A stretch of DNA of 64,000 nucleotides from contig JACGWO010000002.1 in assembly GCA_034509735.1 (NCBI GenBank), positions 22,925,636 to 22,989,635 on the forward strand, given 5' to 3'. The notes beneath the pieces are model-generated. The model worked only from the letters and a program-made list of their open reading frames with translations, ran no database searches and was not told where the DNA came from. The stretch comes from Sesamum alatum (Eukaryota; Streptophyta; Magnoliopsida; Lamiales; Pedaliaceae). The first letter of the stretch is position 1. Each line of letters begins with the position of its first letter. Position numbers and translations under genes: made by a program. This document shows positions 11,394 through 21,470 of the stretch, one piece after another.

Positions 11394-12601
11394 TAAATAA
11401 ACCATAGGGCCTTAAATAATTAATATTTATTTGAAGCCCATTTCATTGTTTCCAATATATCTAATTTATTAGTTAATTCCATTTAATCCAATTAAAGGAA
11501 TCAACAATCCAAGAAGAAAGGAACCAATTTAATCCAATTAAATTGTTCAACCTCCCTAAGTTAATTCTAAAGTAAATACCTTGTCAAGGACGGATTGTGT
11601 GTGACTCTTTAGGTTCACCCTCAGCTAGACTTGGCCAAACCTCCAATCATCTCATGAAGGAAATTCATCTGTCACCATGGGTGGCCGCCTAGCAACGGCC
11701 CATGGCACTAGAGACTAGGCGAATATTTAGGGCGTGGGCATTTAGGCTCTTCAATCGATTTATCCTTCCATCTACCATCTCATAGCTTATAGGCTAAGGC
11801 ATGGATCTGTAGGTACCCATTCTTGACTCAAGCCTTGGCTCATCCACACTAAATGTCACAGGGGTCCTACCCCATTGTTCAGTCACTGTGGTCATAGATT
11901 TAGGGACGAGTCTAAGAGTAAGGTGAGATATAATTGTCAACTTATTGACAGGAGATGGATCCTCTCTTAGGACCTACTGTCACACTACACGTCTTGACTG
12001 CACTAGATAGGGCTTATGACAACCGAGTCACTGGACATGGTAGCCTCTTGCCGAATCTAAGATACAGGCATGGTGTGTAGGTGATCTTAGCAGTCCCTCA
12101 AGTGTGAGGATCAAATCCGTACTGTTGGAATCGGGAATGCAGGTCATACCAATTGACCCTACTCAAGGTCCTCCACATGACGGTTCCCATGAGTCACCTC
12201 CGTCAGCTGACACTTAGTTGGCTGACCCACTAACATTGCATGGACGGGCCTCGTCATTTGTCGATGAAACACGACTGCAATTGCTTAGTGCATGTCTCAC
12301 ACAGATTCTTGATACCCTATCTTGAGATTGCTTGACTTGGAGTATTTCAGACCGCTCCACAGAAACTGATTTCATAACTGCCATCTAATGCGCAGTTCCA
12401 GGTTCTCGGAATGGCGTTTCGGTCTGTGGGCTTTGCTTGTGCAGTGAACAATTAATATAAAGCAGTAAGTGAAAACAAACAAAGTATTTAAGCCAATGAA
12501 TATCACTTTCTTATTCATAACAATTATTAAAACACCGAAATTGTTCAGACATAGGTGACATTAGCCCAATCAGATTAGCTTCATGGTCACCTATTCTAAC
12601 A
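11394..12601 (-). mobile_element. 3' LTR of reversed copia element C, truncated
   Basis: On the minus strand this LTR starts TGTTAGAATAGGTGACC at 12601 and runs leftward for 1.2 kb. It matches the right-hand C LTR from about 14470 to 15675. The roughly 770 bp nearest its other end are deleted at the 11393 junction. It is adjacent to the reversed polypurine tract (12603-12612), so it is the element's 3' LTR. Confidence 0.88.
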
Positions 12602-12615
12602 ATCTCCTACTTGAC

Positions 12616-13701
12616 CTAAAGCCAATCGCCCATATGCCTAATCCCCATCTTCTCAAGATGCTGCGTATGAGCAATTTGTGACATACGCTTTGTCAACGAA
12701 ACTGTTGTGTTGTCTGCTGAGCTGACTCGGTCCATCCAAACGTCACCACTTCCTACCATTTCCCTCGAAAGGTGGTAGCATCTAAGAATGTGCTTGGATC
12801 GGTGATTGGATCTTGGTTCCTTTGCTTGCGATATTGCTCCATTGTTATCACAGAAGATAACCACGGGCGGCAATGCTAGGCACCACATCCAACTCTTGGA
12901 TGTAGTTTCTCATCCAAACCGCTTCTTTGGCTGGTTCTGAAGCTGCTATGTATTCTTGCTTGGAACTCTTCCATGCTACCACACCACCATTGAGTTTGAA
13001 CACATAACCCGATTGAGACTTGGCATCATCGTCATCCGTCTGGAAGCTAGCGTTGCTAAAACCTTCCAGAATCAATTCTCCATTGCCATAGACCAAGAAC
13101 ATATCATTAGTCCTCCTTAGGTACTTAAGAATGATCTTGACTGCATTCCAATGCATCTCCCCTGCACAGGACTGATATCTACTAATTACACTCAAGGCGT
13201 AAGCGATGTCAGGCCTTGTGCAGTGGATGGCGTATTGGATGCTGCCCACGGTCGAAGCATAGGGGACATCTTTCATCCTTCCAAGCTCCTCATTAGTCTT
13301 GGGAGATTGTTTCTTGGATAACTTGATCCCATGCCTCATGGAAGGAAACCTTGTTTAGAGTTATCCATGTTGAATCTTTTCAGGATTTTCTCCACATACG
13401 AGTTTTAGGTTAACCCTAACATTCTCTTAGACCTGTCCCTAACAATTTGGATGCCTAGAATATAGGAAGTTTCACCCAAATCCTTGATGGAAAATTTTGT
13501 GGATAACCGTGCTTTCGTGTCACTTAACATTCTAACATCATTCCCAATGAGTAGAATGTCGTCCACATAAAGCACTATGAACACTGTAGAACTCCCACTG
13601 ACCTTCTTGTATACACAAGGGTCATAATCGTTTTTGATAAAATCATATCCTTGTATGATATCATCAAAGCGAATGCTCCAACTACAGGATGCTTGTTTGA
13701 G
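12616..13701 (-). pseudogene. pol: Copia RT and RNase H fragment, element C
   Basis: Read on the minus strand, RT runs from YGLKQAS-like sequence (about 13697) through FIVLYVDDILLIGND (YVDD intact, near 13560) to ILGIQIVRDRSKRMLG at 13405. RNase H follows in 13339-12848, then shifts frame into 12888-12616, ending with TKRMSQIAHTQHL and GIRHMGDWL. The RNase H lacks about ten residues between WKSSKQ and EYIAASE, the stretch that holds the STTEAE motif and its catalytic Glu. All integrase, protease and gag are absent: RT joins directly to the 5' LTR at about 13702. The fragment cannot encode a working polyprotein. Confidence 0.88.
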
Positions 13702-15675
13702 TAGCGTGTGGATCGTCCTGGGAGGAGCATGAATGCGGAAGCGCGATATAAAATAAAAAAACATGAATTTAAACATGCTTGTACCGAAATGTAAATAACA
13801 CGTTCAAGGGGTGTTCCCTTGAACCTCCCGGGTGATTGGTGTATCTCATGATTAAATAAAGCATACATATCATGGTGGCCATAGGGTTAAAATCGAAGAC
13901 ACATTAAAAGGAACCTACCCAATTGTAGTTTCATCATCAAACCGGTACACGCATTGTTCCCCATTTTGCCACCGAGACTCCAACAGTAGGAATCCTCTAA
14001 ATCGTCCATGCAATCCTTCCGGTTTTTGATCCCCATGCTAGCGAAAGACCAAGTATATATATTTAGGAAGGACGGATAGACCAAACGTTATTAATTAACG
14101 TAATCAATCCGCCTAAAGTTCACTTGTATGAAAAAAGGAACTTAGTAACTTTCTTGGAGGAAAAGGGGAGGGGACGAGAGAGAGAATGGCCGATCGCTAG
14201 AGTGTGTGTGTGTGTGTGTGTGTGTGTGCTCACTAGTTGATCATCCTTCTTAAGTTCCATCCTAGGAGTATTTATAGAAGTGGAATCCCATTCCTCTTCA
14301 AACTCGAACTCTAAGAAGCTTGGTTTGACTAGGATTTTGACCTAGTCAAAGTCCTAGTCAAATTAGACTTTAGATTAGTCAAACTAATCTAGGCCATTGA
14401 TCTCTCTTCTTTGATCTTATCCGTCCATCACTTTGATGGATTTGATTATGGAATATTTAAACCCTATTTAAATAAACCATAGGGCCTTAAATAATTAATA
14501 TTTATTTTAAGCACATTTCATTATTTTCAATAAATCTAATTTATTAGTTAATTCCATTTAATCCAATTAAAGGAATCAACAATCCAAGAAAAAGGTAACC
14601 AATTTAATCCAATTAAATTGTTCAACCTCCCTAAGTTAATTCCAAATTAAATACCTTGTCACGGCGGATTGTGTGTGACTCTTTAGGTTCACCTCAATTA
14701 GACTTGGCCGAACCTCCAATCATCTCATGAAGGGAATTCATCCTTCACCATGGGTGGCCGTGTAGCAACGGTCCATGACACTAGAGACTCGGTGAATATT
14801 TATGGCGTGAACATTTAAGCTCTTCAATACGTTTATCCTTCCATCTACCATATCGCAACTTATAGTCTAGGGCATGGATTTGTAGGTACCCATTCTTGAC
14901 TAAAGCCTTTGCTCGTCCACGCTAAATGTCACAGGGGTCCTACCCCACTGTTCAGTCACTGTGGCCACAGATTTAGGGATGAGTCTAAGAGTAAGGTGAG
15001 ACATAACTGTTAACCTATTGACAGGAGATGGATCCTCTCTTAGGACCTATTGTCAAACTACACATCTTGACTGCACTAGATAAGGGTTACGACAACCGAG
15101 TCACTGGACTTTGTAGCCTCTTGCCAAATCTAAGATACATGCATGGTGTGTAGATGATCTCAGCAGTCTCTCAAGTTTGAGGATCAAATCTGTACTGTTG
15201 GAACCGGGAATGCAGGTCATACCGACAGACCCTACTCAAGGTCCTCCACATGATGGTTCCCACGAGTCACCTCAGTCAGCTGGCACCTAGCTGGCTGACC
15301 CACTAACATTGCATGGACGAGCCTCGTCACTTTTCTATGAAACACGACTGCAATTGCTTAGTGCAAGTCTCACACGGATTCTCGATACCCTATCTCGAGA
15401 TTCCTTGACTTGGAGTGTTTCAGACCGATCCACAGAAACTGATTTCATAACTACCATATAATGCGCAATTCTAGTTTCTCATAATGGCATTTCGGTCTGT
15501 GGGCTTTGCTTGTATAGTGAACAGTTAATATAAAGAAGTAAGTGAACACAAACAACGTATTTAAGCCAAATAAACATCACTTTCTTATTCATAACAATTA
15601 TTAAAACACCAAAATTGTTTAGACATAGGTTACATTAGCCCAATCAGATTGGCTTCACTGTCACCTATTCTAATA
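13702..15675 (-). mobile_element. 5' LTR of reversed copia element C
   Basis: On the minus strand it begins TATTAGAATAGGTGAC (TG mutated to TA) at 15675 and runs to the 'cgatccacacgc' segment near 13702. About 20 bp of the usual LTR end and the primer binding site are missing. It is about 2.0 kb and A-like in layout: TG microsatellite at 14202-14228, TTGAC/GTCAA cluster at about 14325-14395, and conserved U3 block in reverse near 14745-14800. No target-site duplication can be paired because the left end of element C is deleted. Confidence 0.87.
14202..14228. repeat. (TG)n microsatellite in LTR C
   Basis: About 13 uninterrupted TG units occupy the same LTR position as the CA repeats of the + strand A LTRs. 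Confidence 0.95.
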
Positions 15676-16808
15676 ATGTTGGTATTTGCGTTGATGAGAT
15701 TGACGAATGGATGATCACAAAGCCCTTAGGCCGAATGTATGGTTTATTTCTGTTAGGCCCGTGTGTCTGATTTTTTTGCTTCCTTATCTTTCTGGTTGCC
15801 TTGGATTAATAAAGCTTTCTTCCTCCCTCCTTATGTACTCCCCGGGTGCTCGTCGGGGTTTCTTTTTCAGTTGTAATGAGAGTAGGTAGAAGTGAGGTTA
15901 TTTTCTTTTAATTATTGTAAATGAAAAAGATCAAGGAAGAGTCCAAGGAGGTCCATGGAGATCCGAAGCCTTGGAGGCCCGGTGGATGAAGAGGCAAGGC
16001 CCATCAGTGTGCTGATGGGTTTCTACATAAAAATATAATAGTGTAGGACCAACCCTAGATTGACCAGAGATCCACTGCAGGCTCAGTGATCATCCAACAG
16101 GGGCGTGCTAGGCTTTTATTTTTGCATGTGCAATGTATGATGGATGAATGGTTTATTTATCATGTTTTCGTCAAAGCATGCAAATTATGTATTGTGTGAT
16201 GAGGTCTCGGTCTGTTAAAACTCTCACTTGGTTGGACCAAGCCAAAATATTGGACCCCTAATGATGGACAAGAACTTACATTGTTTATCCAAGCCTTCCA
16301 TCCATGACAAAAGTGAGCAAGCTAGTTGCAGTCAATTGTGTGGTTTGACGAGTCGTGGCATGTCTTTTGGTCTGAAAATAAGTTGCACGATTATTGTGAA
16401 CAAAGTGAATACAATCCTATTTCCCATCTCACAAGTCGTTGGAGCAGTAGTGAGTGCTATGATTCGGTTGATGGGTCAGGTCTAACACCTAGTGATGTGA
16501 TTCGCTTGGATTCCTTGGAATCACGTGAGAAGGTGAGGCAGAACTTGGGAATCTTGTTGGACAAGAGGGTATGGAATACCTTCCACAAGGCTGTTCTCCA
16601 TACGAATCGTAAAAGCGGGGTGTGGAGAATTTCGTTTGTGGACCCCAAAGCCCACTAGGAAAGGGTTTCCAAAAAACGACGTTTGAGAGTAACGTGTTTT
16701 CATAGAAATAGTGGGAGGATTAAATGGCTGAAGTCTGAGTCTTTAATTTGTTGTTTAGTACCACTACAATCTCCTGATTGCTTGCTTTTTGAAATGTAGA
16801 TTTAAAAC
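15676..16808 (+). other. Leader remnant of copia copy D
   Basis: Non-coding leader begins partway in, at 'ggatgatcacaaagccc' (15711), the block also found at 31375, 41737 and 59146. It continues through the pyrimidine-rich run and 'taatgagagtag' segment. Paired palindromes are at 16347-16357 (GACGAGTCGTG) and 16430-16440 (CACAAGTCGTT, decayed), and the purine block 'aatagtgggagg' is near 16708. The part nearest the LTR was lost with the C-element junction. Open frames here are short and not conserved. Confidence 0.8.
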
Positions 16809-17153
16809 ATGTCTAAGAATCCATTATCTTGCATACTTGAGACAAACAAGTTCAATGGAACAAACTATAACGAACGGGTTGCTCAATCTGAGGATAGTCC
16901 TCGATTATGAGAACCAAGGCTATGTCATGGACAAGCCGTTTCCTCGAACTTTGTCGGAGGAATCTACGCTGGAAGAACGTGAGATGTTCGAGCTATGGCA
17001 TCGGAATAATCGAAAAGTCCATAGCATCATACTTGCATCTATGACTAATGAGGTGCAAAAGCAATATGAGAGGCTAGATGATGTTCCTTCTATAATGGCT
17101 CGTTTGAAGGATTGCTATGCAGTCCCAGACTGGTATACTAGGCATGTCGCTAC
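16809..17153 (+). pseudogene. gag: Copia gag N-terminal part, copy D
   Basis: It starts at ATGTCTAAGAATCC (MSKNPLSCILETNKFNGTNYN). A one-base insertion then shifts the frame, and LLNLRIVLDYENQGYV and IILASMTNEVQKQYERLDDV continue in the next frame. Gag would form the particle core. The frame ends at a hAT insertion, whose target repeat falls in the conserved RHVATK segment, and resumes at 21471. Confidence 0.87.
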
Positions 17154-17219
17154 TAGGCCTGTAAATGGGTTTATTTTACCCAGGCCTATACCCATTTTAA
17201 TGGGTCTAGGCCTATAATA

Positions 17220-17310
17220 AAAATAAGGCCCAAACTTAGACCCAGACCCATTATATTATAAGGATTGGGTCTGGGTCGGGTAAAAGACCCGCTTATACCC
17301 GATTTTACCC
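17220..17310. repeat. Left subterminal GGGTC/GACCC repeats of the hAT element
   Basis: At least six copies of GACCC, GGGTC or close variants lie just inside the left end, mirrored at the right end. Subterminal pentamer or hexamer arrays bind transposase in known hAT elements such as Ac; the role here is inferred. Confidence 0.6.
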
Positions 17311-18811
17311 AAATCTATCCAATTCTCAATTTCTCATCTGCTCATCATACTCTAGAATTCAGATTTCCCTTTCTCACTCTCCTCTCTCGAAGACGACCTA
17401 AATCTACTCAAAAGCCGCTGCCACCGCCTCTTTGCCGCCACTCCACTGCTTACGCCGCCACCTCTGCCATTAATATTTCATACTACCCTCTCTTTTTGAC
17501 CTTTCTCTACACCCCTCCTTCCTTTACCTTTCTTCTCTCCGCATTTAATCGGACTCACAAATTTTCTTGAAACCCTTTTGCTGTAATATTCTTCCAGTTA
17601 TAGGAGGATCACTTGTTCTGATCAGAAAGAAAAAAGGTATGACTTTGTTCTCATTCTTGGTTTCATTTATGTTCTCTTGTGAAATATTTCTGTATAGCCT
17701 GAAAATATTCCTTTCCTTCAACTATTTCTGGATAGTCTGAAAATCTTTACTTTATTTGTACAGATAAATCTCATCTTTATATATATATTTCCCTTCGAAT
17801 TAGCTATTCTCTTTCTGGAAATTTCGTGGATTGTTTTTTCTTGGAGTTTTTTCATGTTGTTGATGATGAATTTCCCAATAAAAATTTCTGGGCTCTGGAG
17901 TTAATTTACAAGATTGAAATCAGTAATTCAAGAATGGGCTTTGGTTCTCCTTTTGCATATAAGTAACTAAAATAGATTGATTTTAATTATGCTTTGGCTG
18001 ATTTTGCATATAGGTTTTGACCCTGTGTAGTTTCTTGATAAAAAAAATTGGAAGTGATGTTATAGGACATGATATATATACATACCTGTATGTGAGTGAA
18101 ATTTAGAAATCTATATGGTAGAATTGTTGAATCTTGTTTAGAAATCTGTCTCTCGGATTTTGGAAAAGAGTTCACTTTTATGATTTGAAGCTATAATTTG
18201 CCTATTTTGAAATATGAGAAGAAACTAATTTGCTCATGAAGAGATTTAAAAGAACTGAACATTTTTTATTTTTGTTCTTCTTTAAGTGAAGTTATGATCT
18301 TGTTTATTTGTATTATCCTTTTGTATGGACATTTTCTAGTATAGAGATTTTGAGATTATCTTGGCTGCAGCAAAAGGGATTCTTCTGATTGACACAAATT
18401 TTGCATCTAGTGAAGTTCACAATTATAATTAATGCGGCACTCAAAGATCACATATTGACACAAACTTTGCATCTGAGACTCGTCGTCTGTGCAATGTTGT
18501 CATGTTTTCCGCTGCATCATATTAGTACCATTGTGATTTTGCTTTTAAGTCTTGCCTCTTCAACCATTTCTACATATCTACAAGAAGTAACAAAGGGACT
18601 AAAGAAAAGCTTAAGCATATTAACAATTTATGAAAGTTGATAATTGATATGTATTGCGTCATATGCTCAATAGCCAAAATAAGAAGCAATCCACTAATTC
18701 TCTAATTAGATCCATAATTCTCTTGCTTCTAACATGAAATAAGAAATAAGATACCAAACCATGTCACTAAACTCTCCTTTATGATCCCACACTTTATTGT
18801 TAGGTTTGACA
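17311..18811 (+). other. hAT 5' region, possible untranslated exon and intron
   Basis: No conserved coding sequence is seen in 1.5 kb between the left end and the first transposase codons. A CT-rich stretch (17370-17560) is followed by a GTATG donor-like site at 17637. AT-rich sequence then runs to acceptor-like sites near 18370 (tggctgcag) and 18802 (tattgttag). A 5' untranslated intron is a possibility that only transcript data could settle. Confidence 0.35.
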
Positions 18812-20660
18812 ATGTTAGCTCCACAAAGTGAATCACGTCAACCTGTATCTCTTGCTTCCTCTGCAAGTAGTGAGGAGTTTAGAGGAGCAAAAGAAAAACA
18901 TCAGATGTATGACAACACTTCACAAAATTTAGAGGTTTGAATGGTGTGGAACAAGCTAAGTGCAAATATTGCGAGAAGCTTTTGTCAGGTAGCCGAATAC
19001 GGGACTACACAATTAAGGAAACATTTGATTAATGCTTGTCCACATTTTAAGTTAGAACCTAGAAGTGGTTCTACTAGTGGAAGTCCTAGAAATGATTTTA
19101 AGTTTGATCCACTTAAAAGTCGTGGGGACTTGGCAATGTCTTGCATTAAACACAAATTTCAATTCAACATTGGTGAAAATGATTATTTTGAAATATTTTT
19201 GAATGGTTTGAATCCAAATTTCAAACTCCCTTGCCAAAACACTATTCGGTCTGATGTGATAAGTGTGTATGAAGGGGAAAAAGTCAAAGTTTACAAGTTG
19301 TTGGATAGAGTTAAAAGTAAAATCTCATTGATTACAGATATTTCAACATCAGATCATTCACATATTGCACATTGTTGTTTGACTTCACATTTTATGATGA
19401 TAATTGGGAGTTACAAAAGAAGACTCTTAAATTTAAGAATATTCCTTGATGGCGAGTCTTTGTTTAATTTCATGAAAGAAATGATATTGGATTGGAATTC
19501 GGATAGGAAGTTGTTTTAAGTTGTTGTGGATAATGCTACCGTTAATGATTCCATGATTAGAAAGTTGAAAGAATGACTTTTGGTTGATTCCTTAATTACA
19601 ATTAGTGGAGACCTGTTGCATGTGAGGTGTAGTGCACATGTTCTAAACTTGATCGTGCAAGATGGGTTGGGTAAAATTAGGGGGCTAATTGAAAAAATTC
19701 ATGAAACTGTGAGATATTTGATTAAGTCTCCAGCGACAAGTCAAAAGTTTGATACTGCTTTATGTCAATGTAATTTGAATGGAAGAGGCGAGTGGCCATG
19801 GATGTGCCTAATCGGTGGAACTCAACTTATGAGTTACTTGAGACGGCTTTGCCTTTAAAGGAAGCTTTGTCTCGCCTGCAAAGGCCAGATAAGCAGTATC
19901 AATTTTATCCAACTGATTCAGAATAGGAAGCAGGTAAAGTTGTACATGATTGTTTGAAAATCTTTTATGAAGCGACACGACATTTTAGCGATAGCAAATA
20001 TCCAACTTCTAACGTATTTTTCCCCAATGTCTGTGAGATTCAATTGAAGATGACTGAATGAAGAACTAATGAACATGAATTCATTAGAAATATGTCTGGA
20101 CCCATGAAGGAGAAATTTGATAAATATTGCGATGAGTGTTGTTTGGTATTAGCTCTTGCTGTTATTTTTGATCCTAGGTTCAAAATGAATTTGGTTGAGT
20201 TTTTCTCAAGGATTTACGGGTCCGCAGCTGATTCATACATTCTTAGAGTTCGTAACACTTTGATAATCTATTTGTTGAGTATGGAGGCAGTTTCATTTCT
20301 TCAGTGACTAATCTCATTGTGGCAAGTGATTCTGGGGTTGAAATGCATAGTTCTTTATCTGATTTTGATAGATGGTACGATGAATCACATGTTTCAGTCA
20401 ATAGGAAATCAGAGTTGGACATTTATTTAGAAGAGGCAAGATTTCCTGGAACAGACACATTTAATATTTTCGATTGGTGGAGAACTAATGGTCCTAGACT
20501 ACCTACGTTAGCGAAGATAACACGTGATGTTTTAGCTGTTCTAGCTACTACTGTTGCGTCAGAGGCAACATTTAGTGCTGGAGGCCGGGTTATTGATGAA
20601 TTATGTGCATGTTTGCTTCCGGATGCAGTAGAAGCACTGATTGTTACTGATGTTGGATAG
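18812..20660 (+). pseudogene. hAT transposase (BED finger, core, dimerisation domain), broken
   Basis: A BED zinc finger is readable across a frameshift near 18900-19040 (CKYCEK, then EYGTTQLRKHLINACPHF). The RNase H-like core includes the TSDHSHIAHCCLTSHF segment (about 19349-19395). The HVLNLIVQDGL motif follows at about 19636-19668, then MSGPMKEKFDKYCDECC and FDPRFKM (20092-20190). The C-terminal hAT dimerisation domain runs from ELDIYLEEARFPGTDTFNIFDWW to LAVLATTVASEATFSAGGRV (20415-20600). Order and motifs match plant RICESLEEPER/Daysleeper-like transposases. Stops or frameshifts near 19400, 19518, 19576, 19924 and 20058 make it inactive. ATG at 18812 is a weak choice because the N-terminus shifts frame. 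Confidence 0.85.
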
Positions 20661-21293
20661 GACCAATGTCAGGAAAAGGTAAGCAAAATCAGTTGATCTT
20701 CTATTTTTTTTTAATTAAAATGATGTTGACATAATATTTTCCCTCTTGTTTTATGAATTTATAGTTGCAAGCGACGTGGAATTACCTAGAAGCCAAGTAT
20801 AGAGATCAATTAAGTGGGATGATATAAATAGGTCAAATTATTACTTATTAGAAGTTTGCTTTTATTGATTACTGAAAAAATTAACACTTTGATATTTTTT
20901 TGCTATTTTCCCCCTGTGCATGTCCTTCAGTTGGATCGCGGGGGTCTTTTTTGTGAAGCTCAGAATACTAGTTTAGGAATGCTTCATGCTCTCTTTCTTG
21001 TAATATATACTTATTGTTTAGTTAAAAAAAATATGTATTTGAGCATGCACTTTTGTAATTTTGTCATATCATTTTACATCTCTTTGTACATGTATAATTT
21101 TGTTTATGCATTAGTGTTTATTTAGTTGAATGATTTTCGGTGTGTTCCATGAGATGCAACTCTCTTAACTTCGGCATTGAATTATAATCTTTTGTTGTTC
21201 TTTATTTCAAATTGGTTTGTTTTTTCGCTTGAGGTTTGGGTGTTTTTTAGTGTATATATTGTCTATTTTTTTTTTCACAACTACCAGAAAATG

Positions 21294-21315
21294 CAAAAAA
21301 AAAAAAAAAAAAAAA
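21294..21315. repeat. Poly(A) run in hAT right subterminal region
   Basis: A stretch of about 20 A residues immediately precedes the right GGGTC-rich block. It is a simple repeat prone to length error in assembly. Confidence 0.9.
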
Positions 21316-21317
21316 GG

Positions 21318-21410
21318 GTCAGGTTCAGAACCGACCCGAATTTTTGGGTCTGGTATGTTAGACCCATTTCCAAGCCCATCGGGTCCTAAATCGGGTCAGG
21401 TCGGGTCGGG
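21318..21410. repeat. Right subterminal GGGTC/GACCC repeats of the hAT element
   Basis: Eight or more GGGTC, GACCC or GGGTCGGG units lie within about 90 bp of the right end, mirroring the left end. They are probable transposase-binding repeats by analogy with other hAT elements. Confidence 0.6.
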
Positions 21411-21470
21411 CAATATATGAATGGGTAATTGTTGGGCTTGGGTAAAATAGATCCGTTTACACGCCTACGA

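Larger units (their letters stand above)
17154..21470 (+). mobile_element. hAT-superfamily DNA transposon inserted in copia gag
   Basis: The ends form inverted repeats of about 33 bp: left taggcctgtaaatggg, right ending cgtttacacgccta on the + strand. The flanks are gtcgctac (17146-17153) and ctcgctac (21471-21478), an 8-bp hAT-type duplication with one mismatch. Three bases (cga, 21468-21470) lie between the repeat and the right duplication. Both ends carry many GGGTC/GACCC repeats (17220-17310 and 21318-21410), as expected for subterminal transposase-binding sites. At 4.3 kb it is of autonomous size, but its transposase gene is broken. Copia gag reads on across it. Confidence 0.88.

Noticed and set aside
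17265..17570. 101-codon frame in the hAT left end as a gene
   Set aside because: It is low-complexity CT-rich sequence upstream of the transposase with no similarity to a known domain.
20856..21125. Short hydrophobic 89-codon frame downstream of the hAT transposase
   Set aside because: It is AT-rich 3' sequence of the transposon, with composition-driven hydrophobic codons and no upstream start context.
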